33,095 nucleotides of DNA from Paludibacteraceae bacterium (GCA_017454915.1 JAFTCC010000057.1:1-33095); one strand, 5' to 3'; positions 8,636-15,927 are shown, counted from the first letter of the stretch. Translations and numbers: made by a program. Notes: a model not told the origin generated them from the letters alone.

Positions 8636-9955
8636 ATGAAATTTTATAATCGCGAAAAAGAGTTGCAGTTGCTGGAGGAAATCGAAGCGGCTTCGCATGA
8701 AGAGGCTCAAATGACGGTGATAGTCGGTCGCCGTCGTATCGGTAAGACCAGACTTCTTTTGAAAGCAATTGAAGACAAACCAGCTGTGTATTTTTTTGTA
8801 TCTCGTAAGAGTGAGAGCATCCTATGCCGGCAGTTTGCTGAAGAAACCGAGAGAGCATTAGATATGCCTATCGGTCAGTACACGAGAGTATCAGCATTAT
8901 TTGAGCATCTGATGCGCCTCTCTCAATTTAAGCCTTTCACACTTATCATAGATGAGTTTCAGGAACTGGAGAAAATAGATTCATCTATCATCGGTGATAT
9001 TCAACGTGTTTGGGATTTGCACAAAGACCAAAGTCATCTCAATCTCATGTTGAGCGGCAGCGTCTATTCGATGATGAAGCATATTTTCGAAGATGAGAAA
9101 GAGCCTCTATTTTCTCGCGCAAGCCATATAATTCATTTGCGATCTTTCAGCACCAATACTCTAAAGCAGATTCTTTCAGACTATAATCCCAAATACACAA
9201 ATGAGGACTTGTTGGCGCTGTATACTTTTACAGGTGGAGTAGCATGGTATGTTCAACTGCTGATGAATGCAAAAGCGTGGACATGGAGGAAAATGATTGA
9301 CGTTGTGTTTAGTGAGCAATCGTTATTTGTCAACGAGGGCAAGAACCTTTTGATTGAGGAAATAGGAAAGGAATACAGCATATATTTCTCCATTTTAGAG
9401 TGTATAGCACGCGGTATCAACACCCGTGGCGACATAGAAAATACTATCGGGATAAAAGAAATAGGCGGATATCTTAGCAAATTAGAAAAAGATTTTGGAG
9501 TCATCGCACAAATGCGTCCTATCCTCAGCAAGCCATCATCAAAAACCGTTAAGTACTATCTTGCCGACAATTTCCTTACTATTTGGTTCCGCTTCTTCTA
9601 TAAAAACATGAATTATGTGGAATCTGGCAACTTCACGCAATTGCGAGAAATAGTATATCGTGATTACCCCACTATCTCCGGCATTATGTTAGAGAGGTAC
9701 TATCGTCAGACAGCTAAAGAAGTCGGCAGATATACAGATATTGGAAACTTCTGGGACAAAAAAGGCGAACATGAGATTGATATTATTCTTATTAATGAGC
9801 AAGAGCGGCTTCTCAAAGTAGGCGAAATCAAACGTCAAGCAAAGAATATCAACCTGCAAGTATTGCAGGAAAAAACAGATTATTTCCTCTCTGTACATCC
9901 CGAATTACAACAATATACATGTAACCTGTTATCATTCTCACTACAGGATATGTGA
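8636..9955 (+). CDS. Archaeal-type ATPase with C-terminal DUF234 nuclease-like domain
   Basis: A 439-aa AAA-type ATPase. I chose the ATG at 8636 because MKFYNREKELQLLEE is the usual beginning of this family. Walker A GRRRIGKT lies at residues 31-38 and Walker B LIIDEFQE at about 103-110. A winged-helix region follows (about 240-330). The C-terminus is a DUF234 domain: HEIDIILI followed by VGEIKR matches the D-x-(D/E)-x-K pattern of PD-(D/E)XK nuclease folds. Such genes are common in Bacteroidetes, often as solitary accessory genes; the cellular role is not established. It is the only gene between two direct repeats, which suggests it arrived or is maintained as a mobile unit. Confidence 0.85.
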   Translation: MKFYNREKELQLLEEIEAASHEEAQMTVIVGRRRIGKTRLLLKAIEDKPAVYFFVSRKSESILCRQFAEETERALDMPIGQYTRVSALFEHLMRLSQFKPFTLIIDEFQELEKIDSSIIGDIQRVWDLHKDQSHLNLMLSGSVYSMMKHIFEDEKEPLFSRASHIIHLRSFSTNTLKQILSDYNPKYTNEDLLALYTFTGGVAWYVQLLMNAKAWTWRKMIDVVFSEQSLFVNEGKNLLIEEIGKEYSIYFSILECIARGINTRGDIENTIGIKEIGGYLSKLEKDFGVIAQMRPILSKPSSKTVKYYLADNFLTIWFRFFYKNMNYVESGNFTQLREIVYRDYPTISGIMLERYYRQTAKEVGRYTDIGNFWDKKGEHEIDIILINEQERLLKVGEIKRQAKNINLQVLQEKTDYFLSVHPELQQYTCNLLSFSLQDM

Positions 9956-9963
9956 TTCCTCTA

Positions 9964-10044
9964 CAACACGTCAAAAATCACCTGTCAGCATCTGCCGGTC
10001 ATTATCATTAGCGCTTATGTGTCGCGACACGAAGAGTTTTTTGG
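9964..10044 (+). repeat. Direct repeat, right copy, flanking the ATPase gene
   Basis: Colinear with 8442-8522. It begins 9 nt after the ATPase stop. The rest of the 9956-10362 gap is AT-rich and holds a terminator-like hairpin (10299-10327); I see no gene in it. Confidence 0.85.
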
Positions 10045-10298
10045 CATTATTCTTCAAATTACTTCTTGTGAATTTCAGATATTTGGTATATATTTGCAAT
10101 AAATTTTCATCAAATATTTTAGATAACGACTAAAATATTCAAGCAATATTTGCAACAGCAACTAAAGAATTAAAGTATTTGATTGTAATTACGGGTGATC
10201 TTTATCCGCGACTTTCTGCAAGAGCTATGGTCGGAAAAACTCTTCTGAGTTTTCCGCAATCCCTCCAACAATCGTCTGCCCGCGACTTGCGGATAATA

Positions 10299-10327
10299 AT
10301 CAGGGAAGCCAATTTGGCTCCCCTGAT
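10299..10327 (-). terminator. Terminator-like hairpin after the 235-aa gene
   Basis: Arms ATCAGGGAAGCC and GGCTCCCCTGAT (12 nt, one mismatch) around AATTT. On the minus strand it lies 36 nt after the stop of the gene at 10363 and is followed by TATTAT. It may end the leftward transcription from 13426. Confidence 0.5.
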
Positions 10328-10362
10328 CGTTTTGTCGCTAAGTAACTCTGCATTCTGCTCAC

Positions 10363-11013
10363 TTAATCTTTGCGTGCATAGTTCCAAAGTTCAGAAAGGT
10401 CGGTTTGCTTGTAGTCATCCATAAACTTTTGCTTGTAATCTGCAAAGTTGCCTATCCATGCCAGACCATCGCTTGCACACCAGACATTGTTGAGTTTTTC
10501 TTTATCTTTCGGCTTCCAAGTAAGAAAAACAGTGTAATCACGCGGGTTTATAGTAAACTGCTCATGATTTTGTCCCGAACGATTATCAGTAAACTGATTA
10601 GTAGGGTTCTTCCACGAATGAACAAGCAGGTTCTCTATATACTTCGGGTTGTCGTGTACCTCATCCTCTTGCGGCATCTCTGTGATGTTTTCAATCACTA
10701 ATATAGGCTTGGGAGATAGTGGCAACTGAGAGACTTTTCGTAGCCAACCGATAGCATCGTATTTGCAAAGTTTACTGCAATCAAGTCTATAAATCTCGCG
10801 CCCTGCGTGTTGTTGCATTCTCTTTACGAGTGCAGCACCTGCGTTATCAATTGAATCTTGCATCTCGGTAACAAAAGAGTTACTTTCTACCTCTATACCT
10901 GTTGCACCAGAACCGCCAATAATAAACTCCCAATAAAGATTTTGACATATTGTCTCTTTTATGTGATTATGAGCATTTGAAGTCACTTGTTCATCATTAT
11001 CGAGTAATCCCAT
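10363..11013 (-). CDS. Hypothetical protein of unknown family
   Basis: I do not recognise this protein. The chosen start is MGLLDNDEQVTS at 11013 (216 aa); an in-frame ATG at 11070 would add 19 residues but lies in the loop of a 12-bp inverted repeat. The middle contains KPILVIENITEMPQ, which resembles a Walker B strand, but no Walker A motif precedes it. DYTVFLTWKPKDKEKLNN and an aromatic-rich end (LAWIGNFADYKQKF) follow. The protein is soluble, without signal peptide. It lies downstream of the BspA-like gene on the same strand and may be the last gene of that unit. Confidence 0.55.
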   Translation of the reverse strand: MGLLDNDEQVTSNAHNHIKETICQNLYWEFIIGGSGATGIEVESNSFVTEMQDSIDNAGAALVKRMQQHAGREIYRLDCSKLCKYDAIGWLRKVSQLPLSPKPILVIENITEMPQEDEVHDNPKYIENLLVHSWKNPTNQFTDNRSGQNHEQFTINPRDYTVFLTWKPKDKEKLNNVWCASDGLAWIGNFADYKQKFMDDYKQTDLSELWNYARKD

Positions 11014-11049
11014 AATAGTACGCAGTTTCCTACACACTGCAAGGTTTTT

Positions 11050-11087
11050 AACTAAGCAGAGACGTACCATATAGCCTCTGCTTAGTT
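11050..11087. repeat. 12-bp perfect inverted repeat upstream of the 216-aa gene
   Basis: AACTAAGCAGAG (11050-11061) and CTCTGCTTAGTT (11076-11087) with a 14-nt loop. It lies between the stop of the BspA-like gene and the likely start at 11013. Neither strand shows a T-run directly after the stem, so it may be a processing or regulatory hairpin rather than a terminator. Confidence 0.6.
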
Positions 11088-11103
11088 ATTTGTTAATAAT
11101 AGA

Positions 11104-12789
11104 TTATTTTACTTCCGCCCCTTGCAGATTAAACATTCTGCCGTCAGGCATAAGGATATAGATAGCTCCATCAATAAGCACCTTGCGCGGTTTCAGAGCC
11201 ACGCCGTCGGCGTTGACATCCTCAAGGGCTGTGGCTCCCGTGGAGAAGTCCTTCGCGAAGGTCCTGAGCACATTGCCCACAGCATCCTTGGCGTTGAGCG
11301 TGAGCGAATATGCGCTACCGTCCTCAAGTCCTGTCACGGTGAACTGGAAGCCCTGCCCTGCGGCACGGGCTGACTCAGCAGGAGCGCGGAACGCTATGCT
11401 CGTCAACTGGCCCTGAGCGTTGAACACAAGCGTGCATACCACAGTCCCGTTCTGCGTTATCACAAGTTCGTACGTAGCCGCGTTGTCCACAGTGGGCCAT
11501 ACCACGTCCGCCGTGGTGTAATGCGGTGTAACCATCAGGTCTGTAGCCTGCACCGTCGTTGAACCTATCGGACGCACGTCATACAGACCCCAGATGTCGT
11601 GCATCATATATGTGTTCAGGTAGTCAGCCGGCACATAGACGATGGTGCTGTATGGCAAAGTCCGGAATGGGGCTGTCTCAGACCCGCTGGTAACTGTCGG
11701 CGGGCGCATGCTGTAGCAGGTTATGCTCTGCAAGCCCGTGCAGCCATAGAATGCAGCGGGGTCAATAGTTTTCACGCCGTTTCCGAGAACGACGCTCGTA
11801 AGACCTGTTAAGCCAGAGAAAGCATGATATCCTATGCTCGTCACGCTGTTGGGGATGACGGTGTTTTGGCAGCCTGCAATTAGGGTGTTTGTCGCAGTTT
11901 CAATTATGGCGTTGCAGTTGTCGCGGCTGTCATACTTTGTATTGCCTTGCTCAACCACGATGCTCGTAAGACCAGTGCAGCCATAGAAAGCACCCCATCC
12001 TATACTCGTCACGCTGCTGGGGATGGTCACGCTCGTAAGACCAGTGCAGCTAGAGAAAGCCGAATTTTCAATGCTCGTCACGCTGTTGGGGATGGTCACG
12101 CTCGTAAGACCAGTGCATTCACGAAAAGCAGAATTTCCTATGCTCGTTACGCTGTTGCCGATGGTCACGCTCGTAAGACCGCTGCAGCCATTGAAAGCAG
12201 AAATGCCTATGCTTGTCACGCTGTTGGGGATGGTCACGCTCGTAAGACCGCTGCAGTCTTCAAAAGCAGAATTTCCAATGCTCGTCAAACCATCAGGCAG
12301 ATTCACGGTCTTTATTTCGCTGCGATATGAATACCACGGAACTGCATTGGTCATTGGTCCAGTGCCTGTGATGGTGAGTGTTTCTGCTGAAGAGTCGAAA
12401 CTCCATGTTAGGTTTTCGCCGCAAGTGCCTGCGATAATGTTTGCTGTAAAGCCAAATTGCCAGCCCTTGCCCTCATAATAATATGCGTTCACGCCGTCAT
12501 ACACAAGGTCGTAGGTCTGGCTTACCCTGTAGGCCCAGTCAGGAGTGCTTACCGATTGGTCTAAAGTTACAAATATCACATTCTCGCAATCGGATGGGAT
12601 GTCAACGGTGTACCAGTTGTCATGTCCTGACACCGGCGTCATCCAGTTTGACCATTTGGATATGTTATCGTCACAGCCCCAATACCAGACAGCGTATTTG
12701 TCGTAGCCCTCTTGGTAATAATAGAGTGTGTACGCCGATGCCTGCACATAGCAGAGCACCGCAAACAAAAGTAAAAATAATTTTTTCAT
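11104..12789 (-). CDS. BspA-like leucine-rich-repeat surface protein
   Basis: A 561-aa secreted protein. Residues 1-19 form a signal peptide (MKKLFLLLFAVLCYVQASA). Residues 20-110 are rich in Trp and Tyr (YYYQEGYDKYAVWYWG) and resemble a starch-binding-like CBM module. Residues about 150-370 contain at least seven BspA-type LRR_5 repeats of 23 residues (SVTIPNSVTSIGNSAF and variants). A fibronectin-like region (about 410-520) precedes a C-terminal tail, LMPDGRMFNLQGAEVK, of the kind that ends many Bacteroidales cell-surface proteins. BspA-type proteins bind host or bacterial surfaces. It starts 43 nt after the 197-aa gene and could share its array promoter. Confidence 0.88.
   Translation of the reverse strand: MKKLFLLLFAVLCYVQASAYTLYYYQEGYDKYAVWYWGCDDNISKWSNWMTPVSGHDNWYTVDIPSDCENVIFVTLDQSVSTPDWAYRVSQTYDLVYDGVNAYYYEGKGWQFGFTANIIAGTCGENLTWSFDSSAETLTITGTGPMTNAVPWYSYRSEIKTVNLPDGLTSIGNSAFEDCSGLTSVTIPNSVTSIGISAFNGCSGLTSVTIGNSVTSIGNSAFRECTGLTSVTIPNSVTSIENSAFSSCTGLTSVTIPSSVTSIGWGAFYGCTGLTSIVVEQGNTKYDSRDNCNAIIETATNTLIAGCQNTVIPNSVTSIGYHAFSGLTGLTSVVLGNGVKTIDPAAFYGCTGLQSITCYSMRPPTVTSGSETAPFRTLPYSTIVYVPADYLNTYMMHDIWGLYDVRPIGSTTVQATDLMVTPHYTTADVVWPTVDNAATYELVITQNGTVVCTLVFNAQGQLTSIAFRAPAESARAAGQGFQFTVTGLEDGSAYSLTLNAKDAVGNVLRTFAKDFSTGATALEDVNADGVALKPRKVLIDGAIYILMPDGRMFNLQGAEVK
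12022..12297 (-). repeat. Four near-identical 69-bp tandem repeats in the LRR region
   Basis: The element GATGGTCACGCTCGTAAGAC (+ strand) starts at 12022, 12091, 12160 and 12229, an exact 69-bp period (23 codons). More diverged units extend on both sides. High nucleotide identity indicates recent expansion or gene conversion and makes copy-number change likely. Confidence 0.9.
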
Positions 12790-12832
12790 TTTGTTGAAAT
12801 TATTTTAAGGGTTAATGATTAAAAGATTTCCT

Positions 12833-13426
12833 TTATTTTTTTACTACTTTATTTAATCCAATGTTTATGAGTTCTCCTCCTGTTTTTCCAACTTTATTCT
12901 CCGCAAAGTCAGCAATAAATTTTACTATCAGGGCAGAGACATCTCTATCAGAATATTCATTAATAGCCTTTTCTATTTCATCTATTTCCTGTTGATCCAT
13001 AATAATGTCTTCTAACAGAGAGAAAAAGTCCTTATTTGAAATTTTAACTATTTCAGAGTTGAAAGAAGTATCGTAAAAGTTACCACGCTCCAATAGTTTA
13101 AAGCGCAGGTATTGTCTTAAAGCTACATTCTCGCACACAAACACTATTTGTTCTTTTTCATAGCGAGCACCTTTCAACGCTTTAATGAACAGGTCTTTGC
13201 TATTAAATTTTTTTGGATACTTTAGAGATGCTTCGTAACGCAGTCTTTTGACTTTAGAGACAGGTATTTGTAGCTCAAGACTAATTTCATAATCATTTTT
13301 CTCTATGAATCTAGAACTCAATAGTTCATTAAATATAAATACTTCAAAATCGTTTTTGTTCATTGAACCAAATCCTTTTTCAAGATATTTGTCCAACATT
13401 TTTTGCATTTCATCTTTATTATCCAT
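12833..13426 (-). CDS. Hypothetical protein with possible HTH, third array-promoter gene
   Basis: A 197-aa soluble, mostly helical protein that I cannot assign. Residues about 43-66 (NDYEISLELQIPVSKVKRL) look like a helix-turn-helix with a sigma-70-region-4-like spacing. A middle part (EKEQIVFVCENVALRQYLRFKLLERG) and a C-terminal helical part (SDRDVSALIVKFIADFAENKVGKTGGELINIGL) follow. No signal peptide or membrane segment. It is transcribed from array promoter 2, 116 bp upstream, so it belongs to the same putative regulon as both envelope-protein operons although it has no paralogue in either cassette. It may be a regulator of that group; this is inference. Confidence 0.6.
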   Translation of the reverse strand: MDNKDEMQKMLDKYLEKGFGSMNKNDFEVFIFNELLSSRFIEKNDYEISLELQIPVSKVKRLRYEASLKYPKKFNSKDLFIKALKGARYEKEQIVFVCENVALRQYLRFKLLERGNFYDTSFNSEIVKISNKDFFSLLEDIIMDQQEIDEIEKAINEYSDRDVSALIVKFIADFAENKVGKTGGELINIGLNKVVKK

Positions 13427-13509
13427 AAATCATTAGTTTTTTTTTGCCTACTCTTTATCGGATTTTCGGCTGACTCCTATTTAGGTTCTACATTTTCACT
13501 TTATGCCGG

Positions 13510-13576
13510 CAAAGTTATATATTTGTATTTGTATTTTTCTGGTACACTTTGGTACATTTCAGGTACATGTTGGTCC
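13510..13576 (-). promoter_or_regulatory. Array promoter 2: four GTAC/GGAC boxes plus -7 box
   Basis: Minus-strand boxes GGAC (13573-13576), GTAC (13563-13566), GTAC (13552-13555) and GTAC (13542-13545); spacing 10, 11, 10. After exactly 24 nt follows TAACTTTG (complement of 13510-13517). The bases around the second box (TGTACCTGAAA) are identical to array 1, and those around the first box (TGGACCAACA) are identical to array 3. It drives the gene starting at 13426. Confidence 0.8.
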
Positions 13577-13592
13577 ATTTGGGGTGCAGTGC

Positions 13593-13623
13593 TTTGCGGT
13601 GTCAGAAATGTGATGTAACTTTG
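13593..13623 (+). promoter_or_regulatory. Divergent Bacteroidetes-type promoter
   Basis: TTTG (13593-13596), 19 nt, TAACTTTG (13616-13623) on the + strand: a full consensus match. It points into the structured RNA locus, antisense to the candidate ncRNA. Its product, if any, is unknown. Confidence 0.5.
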
Positions 13624-13683
13624 CAGCGTGATAGCTGTAGTTATCGTGCATGGCATGGGCGTACTTTCTATCTGTCACACAAA

Positions 13684-13712
13684 CAAAAAAGTATGGACGG
13701 CTCTGTCCATAC
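13684..13712 (-). terminator. Rho-independent terminator of the small RNA
   Basis: Perfect 8-bp stem GTATGGAC / GTCCATAC with a 6-nt loop (13691-13712). It is followed on the minus strand by a run of six T (complement of 13685-13690). This fixes the transcribed strand of the RNA. Confidence 0.8.
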
Positions 13713-13883
13713 CTTGGTGCCCTGAGAAAGCAGTGAAAATAGATAGAGTACGCCCATACTTACGGATGGACGCTTACTATATTTCAGCACTTTCCTAACT
13801 TTAGAATTTCTCAGGTTCCAAGGTGTGCGCTATATAGCAAACGCTGTATTGCGATATGTCCGCCGAAGGTGTTTACCCTACGG
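13684..13883 (-). ncRNA. Structured small RNA, 6S-like candidate
   Basis: A minus-strand transcript of about 200 nt is suggested by TATCTTTG (complement of 13889-13896) upstream and a strong intrinsic terminator downstream. Its body is one long hairpin: closing stem CCTTGG/CCAAGG (13818-13823 with 13712-13717), second stem CCTGAGAAA/TTTCTCAGG (13807-13815 with 13721-13729), then a roughly 13-nt unpaired stretch on the 5' side only. Further pairs lead to a terminal hairpin CGTCCAT/ATGGGCG (13766-13772 with 13751-13757). An elongated hairpin with a one-sided central bubble is the 6S RNA plan, and the size fits. The family assignment is by structure only; a 5' extension of about 60 nt is not typical. 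Confidence 0.5.
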
Positions 13884-13924
13884 TATTGCAAAGATAATGT
13901 TTTTTTTACAAAATTCGGTTATTG

Positions 13925-15094
13925 TCATTGTTTTTTTGCAGATTGACTTAATGATTGGCTGTACTGCCGTTTTACGGTGCTGAGGTATTTCGCCTTAAGG
14001 CGGAGAAACTCGTCTTCCGGCAGTCGCCCATCTTGGTATTCTCTAATGTAAGACGGCAGTGAAGTAACCTTTTCGAAGATGTCTTCTGTAATCATATACT
14101 TGACAGCATTCCATTCTTTTGTGAATTTATAGTGTTGCTCTGACCCTTCAGGATACCGCGCTGCCAGCTTTTGATATTCTTCGCTTGTATTAGGAATGCT
14201 GACGTACAACTGAGCGATTTCCGTGTAGCGGGAATCTGCAAGTTGAAGGCTGTCATAAACGGGCTGATATACATTTTGCAACACAGTTTTGATTTCTTCG
14301 ATATCCACATCATTGGCCATTTCCTGCTGCAATTGCTCAAGTTGCACATTCTGTCTGCGGTATGACACATAGAGTACCGCCACCGCGACCGCTAATGCTA
14401 TAATAAGCAGTGCATTGGGGAGTGCCCGCAGTATTCTGGTACGCAATTCTATGGCTCGACGCAGGGCTGTGATGTCGCCGTAAGAACCCACAGCACACCG
14501 ATGTCGAATGAACAGATATTGTCGGGGGAAAAGTTTGGCTATTATCTTTCCAACGGCTTTGATGTCGCTCTGCGGGTCGTTGGGTCGTGGCGTGGTGCTA
14601 TCGTCGGTGTCAGAGAGTCCGAAATCAATGAGTTTGACGTTGCCGCTGTTGGTAGTTATGAGAATATTCTTGCCGTGCAGGTCGTGGTGGACAAGTTGCC
14701 GTTCGTGCAGGTATTGCAGTGCGTCAAGGAGTTGTTGAAGGACTTTGCCGCGCTGTGCCGTTGTTGGCTTTTGCTCGAGCCACTGGTCGAGGGTCACGCC
14801 ATTGATGTATTCCTGAACGATACACGGCCCGAGGTCGGCAACATTTTCAAGTGAAAATGTTGCAGCAATGTTTGGGTGTGAGAGCGATATGCCAAGCCGG
14901 AACTCCTTGTCGTGGAGGGCAGCGTAGTCGGTGAGTTTCTGGTGCTCAGGACGCAGTGCCTTGAGCAGAAAACGTCTGCCGTAGCGCACACCGGTATATA
15001 GCACGTTGCGCGAACGTGTTGACAGATGCTCAATGTCTGACCAGTTTTTACTGAATGAGCCGGGCTGGATGAATGATGATGAGGAAGAAGACAT
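13925..15094 (-). CDS. Membrane-anchored kinase-like protein (cassette copy 2)
   Basis: A 389-aa paralogue of the kinase at 4968-6023. Lys45 in RRFLLKA, the DFG motif (157-159) and Asn143 are present, but the catalytic loop reads HHDLHGKN (136-143): the HRD Arg is His and the catalytic-loop Lys is His. Asp138 is kept. It is therefore a non-RD, divergent kinase that may be active without activation-loop phosphorylation, or a weak or pseudo-kinase. A transmembrane helix lies at about 226-244, followed by a roughly 145-residue extracytoplasmic helical domain longer than in copy 1. It follows the regulator gene by 71 nt; that gap holds an extended inverted repeat. The 6S-like RNA locus begins 29 nt after its stop. 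Confidence 0.85.
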   Translation of the reverse strand: MSSSSSSFIQPGSFSKNWSDIEHLSTRSRNVLYTGVRYGRRFLLKALRPEHQKLTDYAALHDKEFRLGISLSHPNIAATFSLENVADLGPCIVQEYINGVTLDQWLEQKPTTAQRGKVLQQLLDALQYLHERQLVHHDLHGKNILITTNSGNVKLIDFGLSDTDDSTTPRPNDPQSDIKAVGKIIAKLFPRQYLFIRHRCAVGSYGDITALRRAIELRTRILRALPNALLIIALAVAVAVLYVSYRRQNVQLEQLQQEMANDVDIEEIKTVLQNVYQPVYDSLQLADSRYTEIAQLYVSIPNTSEEYQKLAARYPEGSEQHYKFTKEWNAVKYMITEDIFEKVTSLPSYIREYQDGRLPEDEFLRLKAKYLSTVKRQYSQSLSQSAKKQ

Positions 15095-15113
15095 GGGGAT
15101 GTACGAATTTTAG

Positions 15114-15160
15114 TCGTAAGTCGTAAATCGAAAGTAACAAGACGATTTACGGAATTACGA
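15114..15160. repeat. Inverted repeat between the copy 2 regulator and kinase genes
   Basis: CGTAAATCG (15122-15130) pairs with CGATTTACG (15143-15151), and an outer TCGTAA (15114-15119) pairs with TTACGA (15155-15160). The stem is about 15 bp with a 12-nt loop. No T-run follows on the minus strand, so it may lower or process transcription into the kinase gene rather than terminate it. Confidence 0.55.
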
Positions 15161-15165
15161 TTTAT

Positions 15166-15753
15166 TTAGTTGTTCGAGTTATTCGAAAGGACTTTTACGC
15201 TTACAAGTCCGGATTTTGAGCCTGCTACGTATGACGTTGGCGGCTGGTCCCCGCGCACGAGGTTGTCAAGATACATGGGCTGTCCGATTATGAAAAATGC
15301 GGCCTCAAAAGTGTCACCGACGCTCAGTTTGCTGTTCTCGTTTTCCACCACCGCGAAACGCTGTCCGCCCAGACAGAGGAACACGCATCGGCGATTTGGC
15401 ATCCACGTGACTTCAACACGGTCACCTGGCTTGAGGTCCTCGGCGCGCAGACCATCGCCCTGAAATATATCGCTTTCAGATGTCGCTTGCTCATCTATGG
15501 CGGCAAGATATGCGTCCCAATCTTCATAGCCTATGAACCTCGAAAGCAGGTTGAGAGTTGAGCGGCGGGTGCTATCAGCCCCGTCAATATACCCCCACAG
15601 GCGCTTGAGAGTTGTGGGCGAGATGGTTTCGTGGGTGCGTTCCCAAATGACACCTGACAGAAACAGGAAGTCACTTGGAGTTTTCATTTTGCGCTTCACG
15701 TTTTGCTCGACAGCATTGCGCAAAATCATAATTTGGGGGGCATTCTTATCCAT
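15166..15753 (-). CDS. Putative DNA-binding partner of the kinase (copy 2)
   Basis: A 195-aa paralogue of the protein at 6036-6629. I set the start at the ATG at 15753 (MDKNAPQIMILRN), which aligns with MDKKSPEVLSLRF of copy 1; the longer reading from a TTG at 15777 would overlap the -7 promoter box. The helical domain (PTTLKRLWGYIDGADSTRRS, about 44-65) and the beta-rich C-terminal domain (LKPGDRVEVTWMPNRRCVF; PPTSYVAGSKSGLVSVKV) are both conserved with copy 1. It has its own promoter at 15775-15806 and is followed by the kinase gene. Possible role: transcription factor or kinase effector controlling the array promoters; not shown by sequence alone. Confidence 0.6.
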   Translation of the reverse strand: MDKNAPQIMILRNAVEQNVKRKMKTPSDFLFLSGVIWERTHETISPTTLKRLWGYIDGADSTRRSTLNLLSRFIGYEDWDAYLAAIDEQATSESDIFQGDGLRAEDLKPGDRVEVTWMPNRRCVFLCLGGQRFAVVENENSKLSVGDTFEAAFFIIGQPMYLDNLVRGDQPPTSYVAGSKSGLVSVKVLSNNSNN

Positions 15754-15774
15754 AACGACATTATTTTTCGAAGA

Positions 15775-15806
15775 CAAAGTTATGCCTTTATTTTGAATTT
15801 CACAAG
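15775..15806 (-). promoter_or_regulatory. Promoter of the copy 2 regulator-kinase operon
   Basis: On the minus strand CTTG (complement of 15803-15806) precedes TAACTTTG (complement of 15775-15782) by 20 nt. The ATG at 15753 lies 21 nt further. It is divergent from array promoter 3, whose first box is only about 26 bp upstream of the -33 element, so a protein on the array could affect both directions. Confidence 0.6.
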
Positions 15807-15831
15807 TAATTCAACACCCAAAAATTCATGT

Positions 15832-15898
15832 GGACCAACAAGGACCAAATAAGGACCAAAAAGGACTTGACAAATGTGATTATTTTAATTTACCTTTG
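15832..15898 (+). promoter_or_regulatory. Array promoter 3: four GGAC boxes plus -7 box
   Basis: Boxes GGAC at 15832, 15842, 15853 and 15863: starts spaced 10, 11 and 10 bp. After exactly 24 nt follows TACCTTTG (15891-15898). All four boxes are GGAC(C/T), whereas arrays 1 and 2 have one GGAC then three GTAC. It drives the envelope-protein operon starting at 15928. The TTG directly after the last box, 21 nt before the -7 element, may serve as -33. Confidence 0.82.
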
Positions 15899-15927
15899 CA
15901 GCGTCAGTCATAAAAACAACAAAACAA

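Noticed and set aside
12022..12297. CRISPR array
   Set aside because: The regular repeats are coding LRR units without unique spacers; no cas genes are near.
11947..12478. Long + strand open frames opposite the BspA-like gene
   Set aside because: They are antisense frames held open by the 69-bp repeats; the minus frame has signal peptide and canonical LRR residues.
15754..15777. TTG start for the copy 2 partner protein
   Set aside because: It coincides with the TAACTTTG promoter box, and the paralogue starts at the ATG aligned with 15753.
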